A DNA stretch of 58,211 nt from Chloroflexota bacterium (GTDB lineage Bacteria > Chloroflexota > Dehalococcoidia > Tepidiformales > Tepidiformaceae). The stretch covers positions 1-58,211 of the forward strand of contig JAPPBY010000026.1 in NCBI GenBank assembly GCA_026702615.1. The letters are read 5' to 3'. Positions within the stretch are counted from its first letter, which is position 1; every line of letters starts with the position of its first letter. Positions 51,001-58,211 of the stretch are shown here, piece after piece. Under the pieces are notes generated by a model. It saw only the letters and a program-made list of their open reading frames with translations. It was not told the origin of the DNA and did not search any database. Made by a program: the position numbers and the translations under genes.

Positions 51001-52286
51001 CGACCGTGAATCCGGAAGGAGCCGAGGTCGAGACGGAAGCCATCGAGGGTGTTGAGCCCGATGAACCGGCTGCGGGCAGCCGCAACCCCTTCGCGAGCCG
51101 CGACTACCGGGCGTGGCTGACGGCGTCGGTCGTAATGGCGCTCGGGGTCGGCATCCAGATCGTGGCGGTGCCGCTCTTCATTCGCGATCGGGTTGAGCCG
51201 GATGAGCGCGCCGCGGCAATCGCCGGCGCGCTCATGATCCAGGAACTCCCGGGCGTGTTCCTGACGCTGTTCGGTGGCGTGCTCGCCGATCGGATGGAGG
51301 CGCGCCTGATCCTGGTCCGGGCGACGGCAGTGGCGGCAGTGGTCGCCGCGGTCTACCTGGTACTTGCCGCCGCATCGGTGACGATCCTGTGGCCGGTGTT
51401 CCTGCTCTCGGCCGTTATCGGTGCGGTGGGGGCGTTTGAGAATCCTGCGCGCATGGGAGTGCTGCCGCAGCTCGTGACGCGGCCCCAGCTGCAGAACGCC
51501 GTGATCATCGGGAACGTGGGCTTTCTCGCGGCCTCGGACTTTGTCGGGCCGGCGCTGGGCGGACTGGTGGCCGGGCTCGCGGGCCTGACTGCAGCTTTCT
51601 CACTCGAGACGGGGCTGCTGGCCGCGGGCGCGCTGCTGTTCCTCATGCTGCGGAAGTACCGGCCGGAGACGCCGGCGGAGCAGGGCAGCATCCGCGGCGA
51701 CCTCACCGAAGGGCTCAAGTACGTCCTTCGCTCGCGAGCCATTCTCGGCCTGCTCATCCTGTCGGCGATGCTCGGCATCTTCTTCGGCGGCCCCATCACG
51801 GTGACGATGCTGCTCATCGTGGAGGATGTGCTGAAGCTGGGAGACCACTGGGTCGGCATCCTCTTCGCCGCGTTCGGGGCGGGCATGATCGTCAGTTCGG
51901 CCGTGATGACGTTACGGCCCCTTCCACAGAGAGGCCTGCTGGTGGCGCTCTCGCCGGTGCTGGCGGCGCCGCCCCTTGTACTCTTCGGGTTGAGCGAGAC
52001 GCCGTGGCTGACGGTCGTGGCGCTGCTAGCCATTGGTCCGCCCGCCGCCATCTTCATGAATCTGAGCCTCGCGCTCCTCCAGGAAAACACGCCGCAGGCG
52101 GTGATGGGCCGCGTGATGGGCATCTACTCGCTCATGTTCGCGGCCTCGATGCCCATCGGCATCGCGCAGACCGGACTGCTCGCGACGCTCTGGGGACCAC
52201 AGGTAGCCATCGTCGCCAGCTCTATCGCGGGCGGCGTCGCCGGACTCCTGCTCCTCGTCTGGTCTCCCATCCGGAAGCTGCGCTGA
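50970..52286 (+). CDS. MFS transporter, second copy of the tandem pair
   Basis: A 438-residue paralogue of the preceding gene with the same RNPFASRDYRAWLTA opening, GGVLADRMEAR loop and 12-segment core. The N-terminal tail is acidic, with Glu-rich repeats. GTG 50970 has GAGG 8 nt upstream; GTG 51006 is an alternative. Its first codons lie over a 22-base stretch that matches the 3' end of the adjacent alcohol dehydrogenase gene in reverse. It ends 12 bases from that gene. The pair probably arose by tandem duplication. Confidence 0.85.
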   Translation: MPADDGATRDATVNPEGAEVETEAIEGVEPDEPAAGSRNPFASRDYRAWLTASVVMALGVGIQIVAVPLFIRDRVEPDERAAAIAGALMIQELPGVFLTLFGGVLADRMEARLILVRATAVAAVVAAVYLVLAAASVTILWPVFLLSAVIGAVGAFENPARMGVLPQLVTRPQLQNAVIIGNVGFLAASDFVGPALGGLVAGLAGLTAAFSLETGLLAAGALLFLMLRKYRPETPAEQGSIRGDLTEGLKYVLRSRAILGLLILSAMLGIFFGGPITVTMLLIVEDVLKLGDHWVGILFAAFGAGMIVSSAVMTLRPLPQRGLLVALSPVLAAPPLVLFGLSETPWLTVVALLAIGPPAAIFMNLSLALLQENTPQAVMGRVMGIYSLMFAASMPIGIAQTGLLATLWGPQVAIVASSIAGGVAGLLLLVWSPIRKLR

Positions 52287-52329
52287 GGTTCGGCACGGCT
52301 ACAGCTGGATGATGGAGCGACCCGTGATG
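52272..52329. repeat. Repeat unit A, second copy (overlaps the alcohol dehydrogenase 3' end)
   Basis: Block one (52272-52290) is the end of the second MFS gene. Block two (52308-52329) encodes, in reverse, residues close to the C-terminus of the alcohol dehydrogenase (TGRSII). Confidence 0.75.
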
Positions 52330-53390
52330 TGGCCGGCGGCGAGGGCGTCAGTGGCCTCGTTGATCTGGTCCAGCTCGTAGCTGGCCGTCACGAGCGCGTC
52401 GAGGTCGAGGTCGCCCTCCTTGTACCAGCGGATGAACATCGGGAAGTCGCGGTCGGGGCGACAGGAGCCGCCGATGCTGCCGATGTACTTCTTCTCGTTG
52501 ATGAGGAGGTCGCGCGCGTCGATCTCCACGTTCGTCTGGGGGACGCCGACGAGGACGGCCATGCCGCCCGTGCGAACGCCCATCACGCCGGGCCGGGCGG
52601 CGGGCAGGATCTGCTCCATCGTCTGCTTCACGCCGATGCAGTCAAAGGCGTAGTCGACGCCAGCCAGGGGCCGGCCCATGAAGTCGAACTCGGTGTCGCT
52701 GGTGGTGAGGGCGCGAACCTGCTCGACGGCGTCGCCTTCGGAGGCGTTGACGCCGATGGTGGCGCCGAACTCCTTGGCAAACTCCAGCTTCTCGTCGCTC
52801 AGGTCGACGGCGATGATGGGGTCAGCGCCGACGACGGCGGCAGCCACGATCGCGGAGAGGCCCACGCCTCCGACGCCGAAAACGGCGACGCTCTCGCCCT
52901 GTTTCACGCCAGCGGTGTGGTAGGCGGCGCCCGAGCCGGTCATCACGGCGCAGCCGATGATGGCGGTGACGTCGGTGCGGACGTCCTCGGGCATGGAGAC
53001 GATGTACTGCTCGTCGGCGATGGTGTGGTCGGCCCAGGTGAAGACGCCCTGGGAGATGGCGGTGGAGCCGTCCTCGAGCTGGAGGGAGATGGGGTCGGGG
53101 CGGCGGCCCAGGTCGGGGCTGCGGGGCACCCAGGTGACCATGACGCGGTCGCCTTCCTTGACGTGCGTCACCTCGCTGCCGGCGGCGACGACCGTGCCGG
53201 TCGACTCGTGGCCGAGGAGCTGGGGGGCGGGCCGGGGGCCGTGCATCTGGTGGAGCTGCGAGTGGCAGATGCCGCTCGCGAACTGCTTGACGACGACCTG
53301 GTGGGGTCCGGGGTCGGGGAGGGCGATCTCGTCGATGCGGAGGGGACCGGGCTCGGAGGGGCAGACAACAACGCGGGCGTCGGTAGGCAT
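52299..53390 (-). CDS. Zinc-dependent alcohol dehydrogenase (MDR family)
   Basis: A 363-residue medium-chain dehydrogenase. Catalytic zinc residues are Cys in SGICHSQ, His-Glu in LGHESTG and Cys in IIGCAVMTG. The structural zinc lobe with four Cys is missing: the segment reads DPISLQLEDGS. The nucleotide motif is VFGVGGVGLSAI with the following VDLSDEK. The overall type is close to the class III/NDMA-dependent group. SD AGAGGAG lies 9 nt before the start. The TPP enzyme diverges from it. Confidence 0.85.
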   Translation of the reverse strand: MPTDARVVVCPSEPGPLRIDEIALPDPGPHQVVVKQFASGICHSQLHQMHGPRPAPQLLGHESTGTVVAAGSEVTHVKEGDRVMVTWVPRSPDLGRRPDPISLQLEDGSTAISQGVFTWADHTIADEQYIVSMPEDVRTDVTAIIGCAVMTGSGAAYHTAGVKQGESVAVFGVGGVGLSAIVAAAVVGADPIIAVDLSDEKLEFAKEFGATIGVNASEGDAVEQVRALTTSDTEFDFMGRPLAGVDYAFDCIGVKQTMEQILPAARPGVMGVRTGGMAVLVGVPQTNVEIDARDLLINEKKYIGSIGGSCRPDRDFPMFIRWYKEGDLDLDALVTASYELDQINEATDALAAGHITGRSIIQL

Positions 53391-53535
53391 GGGTGCACTC
53401 CTCTTGCGGTACTGGCCGCGAATCTTACCGATCCGTTTCGGTGAAATCGCCCCACCGTCTCAATAAAGGCGGAACGGGAGTGTGGGGGACTCTTCCCGTA
53501 TCATCCGGCGGGCTACGACGACAAGGGGTGATCAG

Positions 53536-55188
53536 ATGGCAGAGATCGACGGCGCGACCGTAATCGCTCGCAGCCTGAAGCAGCAGGGCGTCGACTACAT
53601 GTTCGGCGTGGTGGGCTTCCCGGTGCAGGGCATCGCGGCAGCGGCCCAGCGCGAGGGCATCCAGTACTACGGCTTCCACAATGAGCAGGCGGCGAGCTAT
53701 GCCGCAGGCGCCGTGGGCTACCTGACGGGACGGCCGGGGGCGTGTCTGACGGTGTGCGGGCCGGGAATGATCCACGGCATCGCCGGGCTGGCGAACGCGT
53801 GGTCGAACACGTGGCCGATGATCCTCATCGGCGGCGCGCCGGACTCGTACCAAGACGGGCAGGGCTCGTTCCAGGAGGCCCCGCAGGTTGAGGCGGCGCG
53901 GCCGTTCACGAAGCTGTCGCGCCGGGCGGAGAGCATCGTGCGCGTTCCGTACTACGTGGAGCAGGCGGTCCGCACGAGCATGTACGGCCGCCCGGGGGCG
54001 GTGTACCTCGACTTCGCCAACGATGTGATCTCGGGACGGATCGACGAGTCGGAGGTCGAGTTCAAGGATCGCTGCCCGGACGCGCCCCGCACCTACGCCG
54101 AGCCTGGCTCGATCGACGCCGCGGTGGACGCGCTGAAGTCGGCGGAGCGCCCGCTCGTCATCGTCGGAAAGGGCATGGCCTACGCGCGCGCCGAGGACGA
54201 GGTGCGCGACTTCATCGACAAGACGCAGCTTCCGTTCCTGGCCTCGCCAATGGGCAAGGGCGTCGTCCCCGACGACCATCCCCTGTCGGTAGCGCCGGCG
54301 CGGTCCTACGCGCTGCAGAACGCGGACCTCGTGTTCCTGATGGGGGCGCGGCTGAACTGGATCATGCACTTCGGCCTGCCGCCACGGTTCAACAAGGACG
54401 TGCGCGTGGTGCAGATGGACATCAGTGCGGAGGAGATCGGCACGAACGTGCCGACCGAGGTCGCGCTGGTGGGCGATGGCAAGGCGATCACGAGCCAGCT
54501 GAACGTCTCGCTTGAGCAGGATCACTGGACCTACCCGCAGGAGACGACCTGGTGGACCGGACTCTCGGCGAAGGCCGAGGAAAACCGCCAGGCCGTGGCC
54601 GCCATGGAGGTGGACGACTCGGAGCCGATGGGCTACTACCGCGTGCTGCGGGCCGTTCGCGAGGCGATTCCCGAGGACGCGATCATCGCAAGCGAGGGCG
54701 CGAGCACGATGGACATCGGCCGCACGGTGCTACCGAACATCGTTCCGCGCTCGCGCCTCGACGCGGGCACGTTCGGCACGATGGGCGTGGGCGTAGCCCA
54801 GGCGATCGCCGCGGCCGCCGTCCACCCCGACCGCAAGGTCGTGGCCGTGGAGGGCGACGCGGGTTTCGGCTTCAGCGCGATGGAGGTCGAGGTGGCGGTT
54901 CGCTACAACCTGCCGATCACGTTCATCGTGGTGAACAACAACGGCATCGGCGGCGGTCCCAGCGAGCTCGACCCGAACAACATTCCGCCAGGCTCGTACA
55001 TGCCGAACGCGCGCTACGAGAAGATCATCGAGGCGTTCGGGGGCAAGGGCTACTTCGTCACGACCGTGGACGAGCTTGACTCGACCCTGCGGACGGCCGT
55101 GAACGACCCGACGCCGTCGATCGTGAACATCATGATCGACCCGAAGGCGCAGCGGAAGCCGCAGCCCTTCGGCTGGCTCACGCGCTAG
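53536..55188 (+). CDS. 2-hydroxyacyl-CoA lyase/oxalyl-CoA decarboxylase-type TPP enzyme
   Basis: A 550-residue thiamine-diphosphate enzyme. Glu50 in the FHNEQAASYAAGAVGYLTG segment is the cofactor-activating residue, and the GDAGFGFS to NNN segment at about 438-470 is the TPP/Mg motif. The N-terminal sequence GVVGFPVQGIAAAAQREGI and the C-terminus QPFGWLTR are like human HACL1 and oxalyl-CoA decarboxylase. It probably cleaves 2-hydroxyacyl-CoA to formyl-CoA and aldehyde, or decarboxylates oxalyl-CoA. AAGGGGTG precedes ATG 53536, and a strong hairpin follows the gene. Confidence 0.85.
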   Translation: MAEIDGATVIARSLKQQGVDYMFGVVGFPVQGIAAAAQREGIQYYGFHNEQAASYAAGAVGYLTGRPGACLTVCGPGMIHGIAGLANAWSNTWPMILIGGAPDSYQDGQGSFQEAPQVEAARPFTKLSRRAESIVRVPYYVEQAVRTSMYGRPGAVYLDFANDVISGRIDESEVEFKDRCPDAPRTYAEPGSIDAAVDALKSAERPLVIVGKGMAYARAEDEVRDFIDKTQLPFLASPMGKGVVPDDHPLSVAPARSYALQNADLVFLMGARLNWIMHFGLPPRFNKDVRVVQMDISAEEIGTNVPTEVALVGDGKAITSQLNVSLEQDHWTYPQETTWWTGLSAKAEENRQAVAAMEVDDSEPMGYYRVLRAVREAIPEDAIIASEGASTMDIGRTVLPNIVPRSRLDAGTFGTMGVGVAQAIAAAAVHPDRKVVAVEGDAGFGFSAMEVEVAVRYNLPITFIVVNNNGIGGGPSELDPNNIPPGSYMPNARYEKIIEAFGGKGYFVTTVDELDSTLRTAVNDPTPSIVNIMIDPKAQRKPQPFGWLTR

Positions 55189-55207
55189 GCCGCATGGCGC
55201 TCAGCCG

Positions 55208-55247
55208 CACAGAGGCCGCCAGCCTGTTGGTGCTGGCGGCCTCTGTG
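55208..55247 (+). terminator. Strong hairpin terminator-like element
   Basis: A perfect 16-bp GC-rich inverted repeat (arms 55208-55223 and 55232-55247, starting CACAGAGGCCGCC) with an 8-base loop CTGTTGGT. It is followed by GTGTTTGGGG, so the U tract is short. It begins 19 nt after the lyase stop. Confidence 0.7.
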
Positions 55248-55327
55248 GTGTTTGGGGGCCGGGCTGGGGCTGGCAGGGTAATACGGACTCCTTACGTGCT
55301 CTCCACGGCAAGACGAGCGGCGGTCGG

Positions 55328-55333
55328 TAGGCT
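55328..55333 (+). promoter_or_regulatory. -10 element for a leaderless start
   Basis: TAGGCT, 6 nt, ATG 55340. No ribosome site. Confidence 0.6.
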
Positions 55334-55339
55334 GGACGC

Positions 55340-56587
55340 ATGACCCTCACACGCGGCGTCGCCACAGGAGCACTGGCGCTCGCGGCATGCATCGTGCTGG
55401 TGGGATGCGGGGCGGACGACGAGGCGGTCGAGGAGCAGTGGACGGCGCTGGGAGTGCCTGAGCCGGAGATCGTGTTCCTGGGTGACTTCACGGACGAAGA
55501 GCGTGCCGCAATCGCGCGGGAAGTGAAGAGCGTCCAGCTGTCCTTCGCCGAACGCTTCGGCGTCGTGACTTCGGAATTCACGCTGTACATCTCAACCAAC
55601 TTCGAGGCGCTGAACGAGGCGTATCGGGAGTGGCTCGATCCGGAATATCGACGGCGGGGCGTCGAGCTGCCCTCGTGGCTAGGCTGCAACGGGCTCGCCT
55701 GGAAGGCTGCGGTCTTCATCTCGTTGGAGACCTGCGACAAGGATGGAAGGGCGCACGGCGGCCCCATCGCACACGAGTACTTCCACATTCTGCAGGACCA
55801 CGTCGGGCTCGTTGCGGGGACGGACAACGTCTGGCCGGCATGGCTCATCGAAGGCTCGGCGGTGTACGCGAGCGCGCATTACGCGGAGGAGCAGGGGCGC
55901 AGGTCCCTGGCGTGGAGACGAGAGGCATCACGACTGGTGTGGTCCGGCCTGGGGCGACCGCTGCCTGGTCCGTACGACGCCGCCGGATCCAGCATGTTCA
56001 CCGATCTGGCCTACCAGAACCTCGTCTATGAGGTGGGTTTCCTCGGGGTTGAGTGGCTCGTTGAGCGGAGGGGCGAGGAGGCGCTCATGGAGTTCTTCCG
56101 CCTGGGGGGCGGGCGGCAGGAGTTCCGCGAGGCGTTCGACATGACGCCAGACGAGTTCGTCGACGCGTTCGAGGAGCATCGGGGGAAGGTCGCGCCGCCG
56201 TTCAAGTGGCAGATCGCCGGGGTAGTGCGCGATCCGGACGGCCGCCCCGTCCCGCAGGTTGATCTCTACGTCGTCACAGGGGTGGAGGGCGAGAACATCC
56301 TGGTGCCCGGAGGCCGGACCAACGGAGCGGGAGAGTTCCGGGCGCGCAGCCCGGAGGAACGCCACACGCTCGGGGTCATCTTGAGGTGTCCCCGCGGCAG
56401 CAGCACCTTCTGGGCATTTGCGGGCGAGTGGGGCAAGAAGGGCTTTGTCGGCGACGAGGACGGCCGGTACGAGTCGGACGAGCACCTGGCCGAGCCGACT
56501 ACCGGGATGCACCGGCGCGACGTCGTCATTGAGCTTCAAGCGTCGAGGAGGGTGCTGCTCGAGCGATTCTGTGAGAAGCGGGAATGA
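55340..56587 (+). CDS. Zinc metallopeptidase lipoprotein (gluzincin-like) with C-terminal carboxypeptidase-regulatory-like domain
   Basis: A 415-residue secreted protein anchored by lipid. The lipobox LVGC gives Cys23. The HEYFH motif (His145, Glu146, His149) is an HExxH zinc site, and Glu171 in WLIEGSAVYAS is the third ligand of gluzincins. Cys116 and Cys132, before the motif, may form a disulfide. From about residue 295 a beta-sandwich WQIAGVVRDPDGRPVPQVDLYV resembles carboxypeptidase-regulatory-like domains. It is followed by a related protein. The leaderless start is 6 nt after TAGGCT. Confidence 0.75.
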   Translation: MTLTRGVATGALALAACIVLVGCGADDEAVEEQWTALGVPEPEIVFLGDFTDEERAAIAREVKSVQLSFAERFGVVTSEFTLYISTNFEALNEAYREWLDPEYRRRGVELPSWLGCNGLAWKAAVFISLETCDKDGRAHGGPIAHEYFHILQDHVGLVAGTDNVWPAWLIEGSAVYASAHYAEEQGRRSLAWRREASRLVWSGLGRPLPGPYDAAGSSMFTDLAYQNLVYEVGFLGVEWLVERRGEEALMEFFRLGGGRQEFREAFDMTPDEFVDAFEEHRGKVAPPFKWQIAGVVRDPDGRPVPQVDLYVVTGVEGENILVPGGRTNGAGEFRARSPEERHTLGVILRCPRGSSTFWAFAGEWGKKGFVGDEDGRYESDEHLAEPTTGMHRRDVVIELQASRRVLLERFCEKRE

Positions 56588-56588
56588 G

Positions 56589-56637
56589 GGTCGGAGCGCC
56601 GTGGCCGACGAGAAGGTGGCTGGCCGGCGCTCCGACC
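56589..56637 (+). terminator. Inverted repeat after the metallopeptidase gene
   Basis: GGTCGGAGCGCCG (56589-56601) pairs perfectly with CGGCGCTCCGACC (56625-56637) around 23 bases, themselves GGCC-flanked. It starts 2 bases after the stop at 56587. No T tract follows, so it may act as a Rho-assisted or stabilising element. The rest of the gap to 56797 holds no convincing gene. Confidence 0.5.
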
Positions 56638-56785
56638 ACGATGAGGCCGTAAGCACCGATGGGCTGAGGGCTCCATCGTGTTCGGAGCGGCCTGTGGGTG
56701 AGGCAAGACGGTCGAGGAGCGGTGAACGCAGCTGGCCTTAGCGGAAGCGGAGGCCATGTTCGGCGTACGCGCGCTGCGTCGGTGC

Positions 56786-56791
56786 TAGGGT
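56786..56791 (+). promoter_or_regulatory. -10 element for a leaderless start
   Basis: TAGGGT, 6 nt, ATG 56798. No ribosome site. Confidence 0.55.
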
Positions 56792-56797
56792 GCGGTC

Positions 56798-58211
56798 ATG
56801 CTGACTGCTGGCCTGAGGCTCGTGGCACTCGCGGGGGTCCTGGTCGCGACCGCCGTCGCCTCGGGCATCGGGGTGGGACGCGGGACGGCACACGCGGAGG
56901 AGGCCTCGACCGCCACGGTCACCACGGTACTGCAGCCGGGTTGGAACCTGGCGGGGTGGACGGAAGATGAGGCGGAGGTCTCGGCGATCTTCGAGGCGAT
57001 ATCGCAGCTGGAAGCGGTCTACTCGTGGAACACCCTCAGACACCGGTTCTCCGGGGCTTTTCGGGAGGACTTCGCACAAGCGAACAGCCTGACCACGCTG
57101 ACTCCCGGGATGGGCCTCTTCCTCTACCTGGGCGGGACGGAGGCGGTGGAGTGGACGCGCCCGCTGAACCCCAGGAGCGGAGCGTCAACGCTAAGGCCCG
57201 GCTGGAACCTCGTTACCTGGGCCGGCCCCGACGGGATCGCAACCGACGAGGCCCTGGAGGTACTGGGCGACGTCGTGGTCGAGGCGCAGGGAATCGATAG
57301 CGACGCTCTCACGACCCTCCGCGCCGGGAGCGCCTATTGGTTGCGCGTGTCGTCGTTGAAGGAGTGGTGGCAGTTGGACACGCCGCCGATCGCCATCTTT
57401 GGCTTCTCGGTACCGAAGCACCGGCGGGGTCCGCTCACCAGGCAGGTCGACAGCGTCGTCACCTACTTCGGACGACAGCTGGGAGTAGGGGTCTCGGACT
57501 TACGAATCCGCTTCGGCCATGACTACGCCGCGTGCAGCGAGTACGTGAACAGGACGGTGTTCCTCAACGGCATCTGTCTCGACTCCCTCGCATACGAGTA
57601 CGTCCACGCGCTCCAGGACGAACTGGGGAGACGCAACGGGCGCGAGAACAGTGAGCCTGACTGGCTGGCCGTGGGAGCCGCAGCGTACTGGTCGGAGCGG
57701 TACGACGCGTGGCGCGCCTTCCAGAGCTACGAGTCCAGGCTCCGCCACACGGTCATTCCCGTTGCACGGGAAACCACCCTTCCCCTGGAGCGGTTCTGGA
57801 ACGAAGGGTCGGTCCGGACGCCGAGAACCCATGCGCTATCCCACCTGGCGGTCGACTGGCTCGTCAACCACGCGGGCGAGGAGGCGCTGTTCAACTTCTA
57901 CGCACAGGAGCGGCCATCGGCATGGCCGTCACGGTTCAAGGCCGCATTCGGCCTCTCGGTGACCGAGTTCTACCAGGCGTTCGAGGCCTACCGGGCGGAG
58001 GTAGCGCCAGTGACCCATCGCATCACCGGGACGTTCGTCGACGCCTCGGCGAAGCCTCTTCCCTCCATCGGGGTCGCGATCCATGCGCCCGATGGGGAGG
58101 TGGTCGCGCGGGCGGGAGGCGTGTCGGGACCCACCACGTTCGACGTCGAGGTGCCCGAGGGCTCGTACCTGCTGTCGTTCCATGTCGGGACCTGCCACAT
58201 CGGCTGGTACG
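56798..58211 (+). CDS. Secreted metallopeptidase-like protein with lost zinc ligands, 3' end beyond window
   Basis: The frame is open to the window edge: 471 residues visible, no stop. Residues 1-33 are a Sec signal ending AHA, with no lipobox. Two similar strand-rich units contain LQPGWNLAGW (45-54) and LRPGWNLVTW (132-141), 87 residues apart. The later core matches the preceding lipoprotein, but its HEYFH is YEYVH (Tyr266-His270) and the ligand Glu is Val292, so two of the three zinc ligands are gone. Cys246 and Cys260 match the neighbour's Cys pair. A second carboxypeptidase-regulatory-like domain starts about residue 409. Confidence 0.75.
   Translation, partial: MLTAGLRLVALAGVLVATAVASGIGVGRGTAHAEEASTATVTTVLQPGWNLAGWTEDEAEVSAIFEAISQLEAVYSWNTLRHRFSGAFREDFAQANSLTTLTPGMGLFLYLGGTEAVEWTRPLNPRSGASTLRPGWNLVTWAGPDGIATDEALEVLGDVVVEAQGIDSDALTTLRAGSAYWLRVSSLKEWWQLDTPPIAIFGFSVPKHRRGPLTRQVDSVVTYFGRQLGVGVSDLRIRFGHDYAACSEYVNRTVFLNGICLDSLAYEYVHALQDELGRRNGRENSEPDWLAVGAAAYWSERYDAWRAFQSYESRLRHTVIPVARETTLPLERFWNEGSVRTPRTHALSHLAVDWLVNHAGEEALFNFYAQERPSAWPSRFKAAFGLSVTEFYQAFEAYRAEVAPVTHRITGTFVDASAKPLPSIGVAIHAPDGEVVARAGGVSGPTTFDVEVPEGSYLLSFHVGTCHIGWY

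Overview
This is 58.2 kb of a high-GC, gene-dense bacterial chromosome with 63 protein-coding genes (one cut at each end), no rRNA, and no tRNA, CRISPR array or insertion sequence that I could recognise. Gaps are short; none exceeds about 220 bases without a gene. The gene set suggests an aerobic, heterotrophic member of the Chloroflexota, most like the Dehalococcoidia/SAR202 side of the phylum. The reasons are F420 enzymes, an HpaB-family monooxygenase, a double CaiB/BaiF CoA-transferase, a molybdenum hydroxylase operon, KatG, and many starts placed 6-7 nt after a -10 hexamer. This placement is an inference and no phylogenetic marker was compared.

Layout. 1-1.1 kb: coenzyme F420 genes (cofE, npdG) read leftward. 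1.2-5.3 kb: ftsH, a tiny zinc-ribbon gene, ribosomal proteins L21, L27 and L31, and a YqhQ-like membrane protein. 5.3-9.6 kb: MBL hydrolase, GcvT-like protein, a Nudix-fold protein that has lost its catalytic glutamates, a SIMPL lipoprotein and signal peptidase I. 9.6-10.4 kb: a lower-GC island with an orotate phosphoribosyltransferase-like gene behind two dyad symmetries. 10.5-14.6 kb: DinB, dihydropteroate synthase, histidine phosphatase, threonine ammonia-lyase and a Cys-rich protein. 14.7-16.7 kb: a hydratase/hydratase/dehydrogenase operon resembling a split peroxisomal-type multifunctional enzyme. 16.7-29.4 kb: housekeeping and metabolic genes (pyrE with an apparent CTG start, hydroxyacid dehydrogenase, rplY, ferredoxin, PHP protein, pth, a second SDR, enoyl-CoA hydratase, cupredoxin, katG, a GreA fused to a recombinase-like domain, rsmG).

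29.5-44.9 kb: cysteine desulfurase; a long leftward run (HpaB, HPRT-like protein, Lon-substrate domain, PAP2 phosphatase, cation/proton antiporter, small membrane protein); a small patch of unusual genes near 37 kb; CoA-transferase and nitronate monooxygenase; then polA. 44.9-48.8 kb: a molybdenum hydroxylase operon (FAD subunit, 2Fe-2S subunit, Mo subunit, MoaD-like protein). 48.9-55.2 kb: a GDPD-like protein, two tandem MFS transporters, an alcohol dehydrogenase and a 2-hydroxyacyl-CoA lyase/oxalyl-CoA decarboxylase. 55.2-58.2 kb: two secreted HExxH-peptidase-like proteins, the second apparently inactive and cut by the window end.

Working together: the MaoC-type hydratases, SDR dehydrogenases, enoyl-CoA hydratase, CoA-transferase and acyl-CoA lyase point to degradation of unusual acyl-CoA substrates. 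The Mo hydroxylase and HpaB protein would add or remove oxygen upstream of that. The most useful observations are the leaderless promoter pattern, the active/inactive peptidase pair, the GreA fusion, the fossil repeat left by the MFS duplication and the dead Nudix box.
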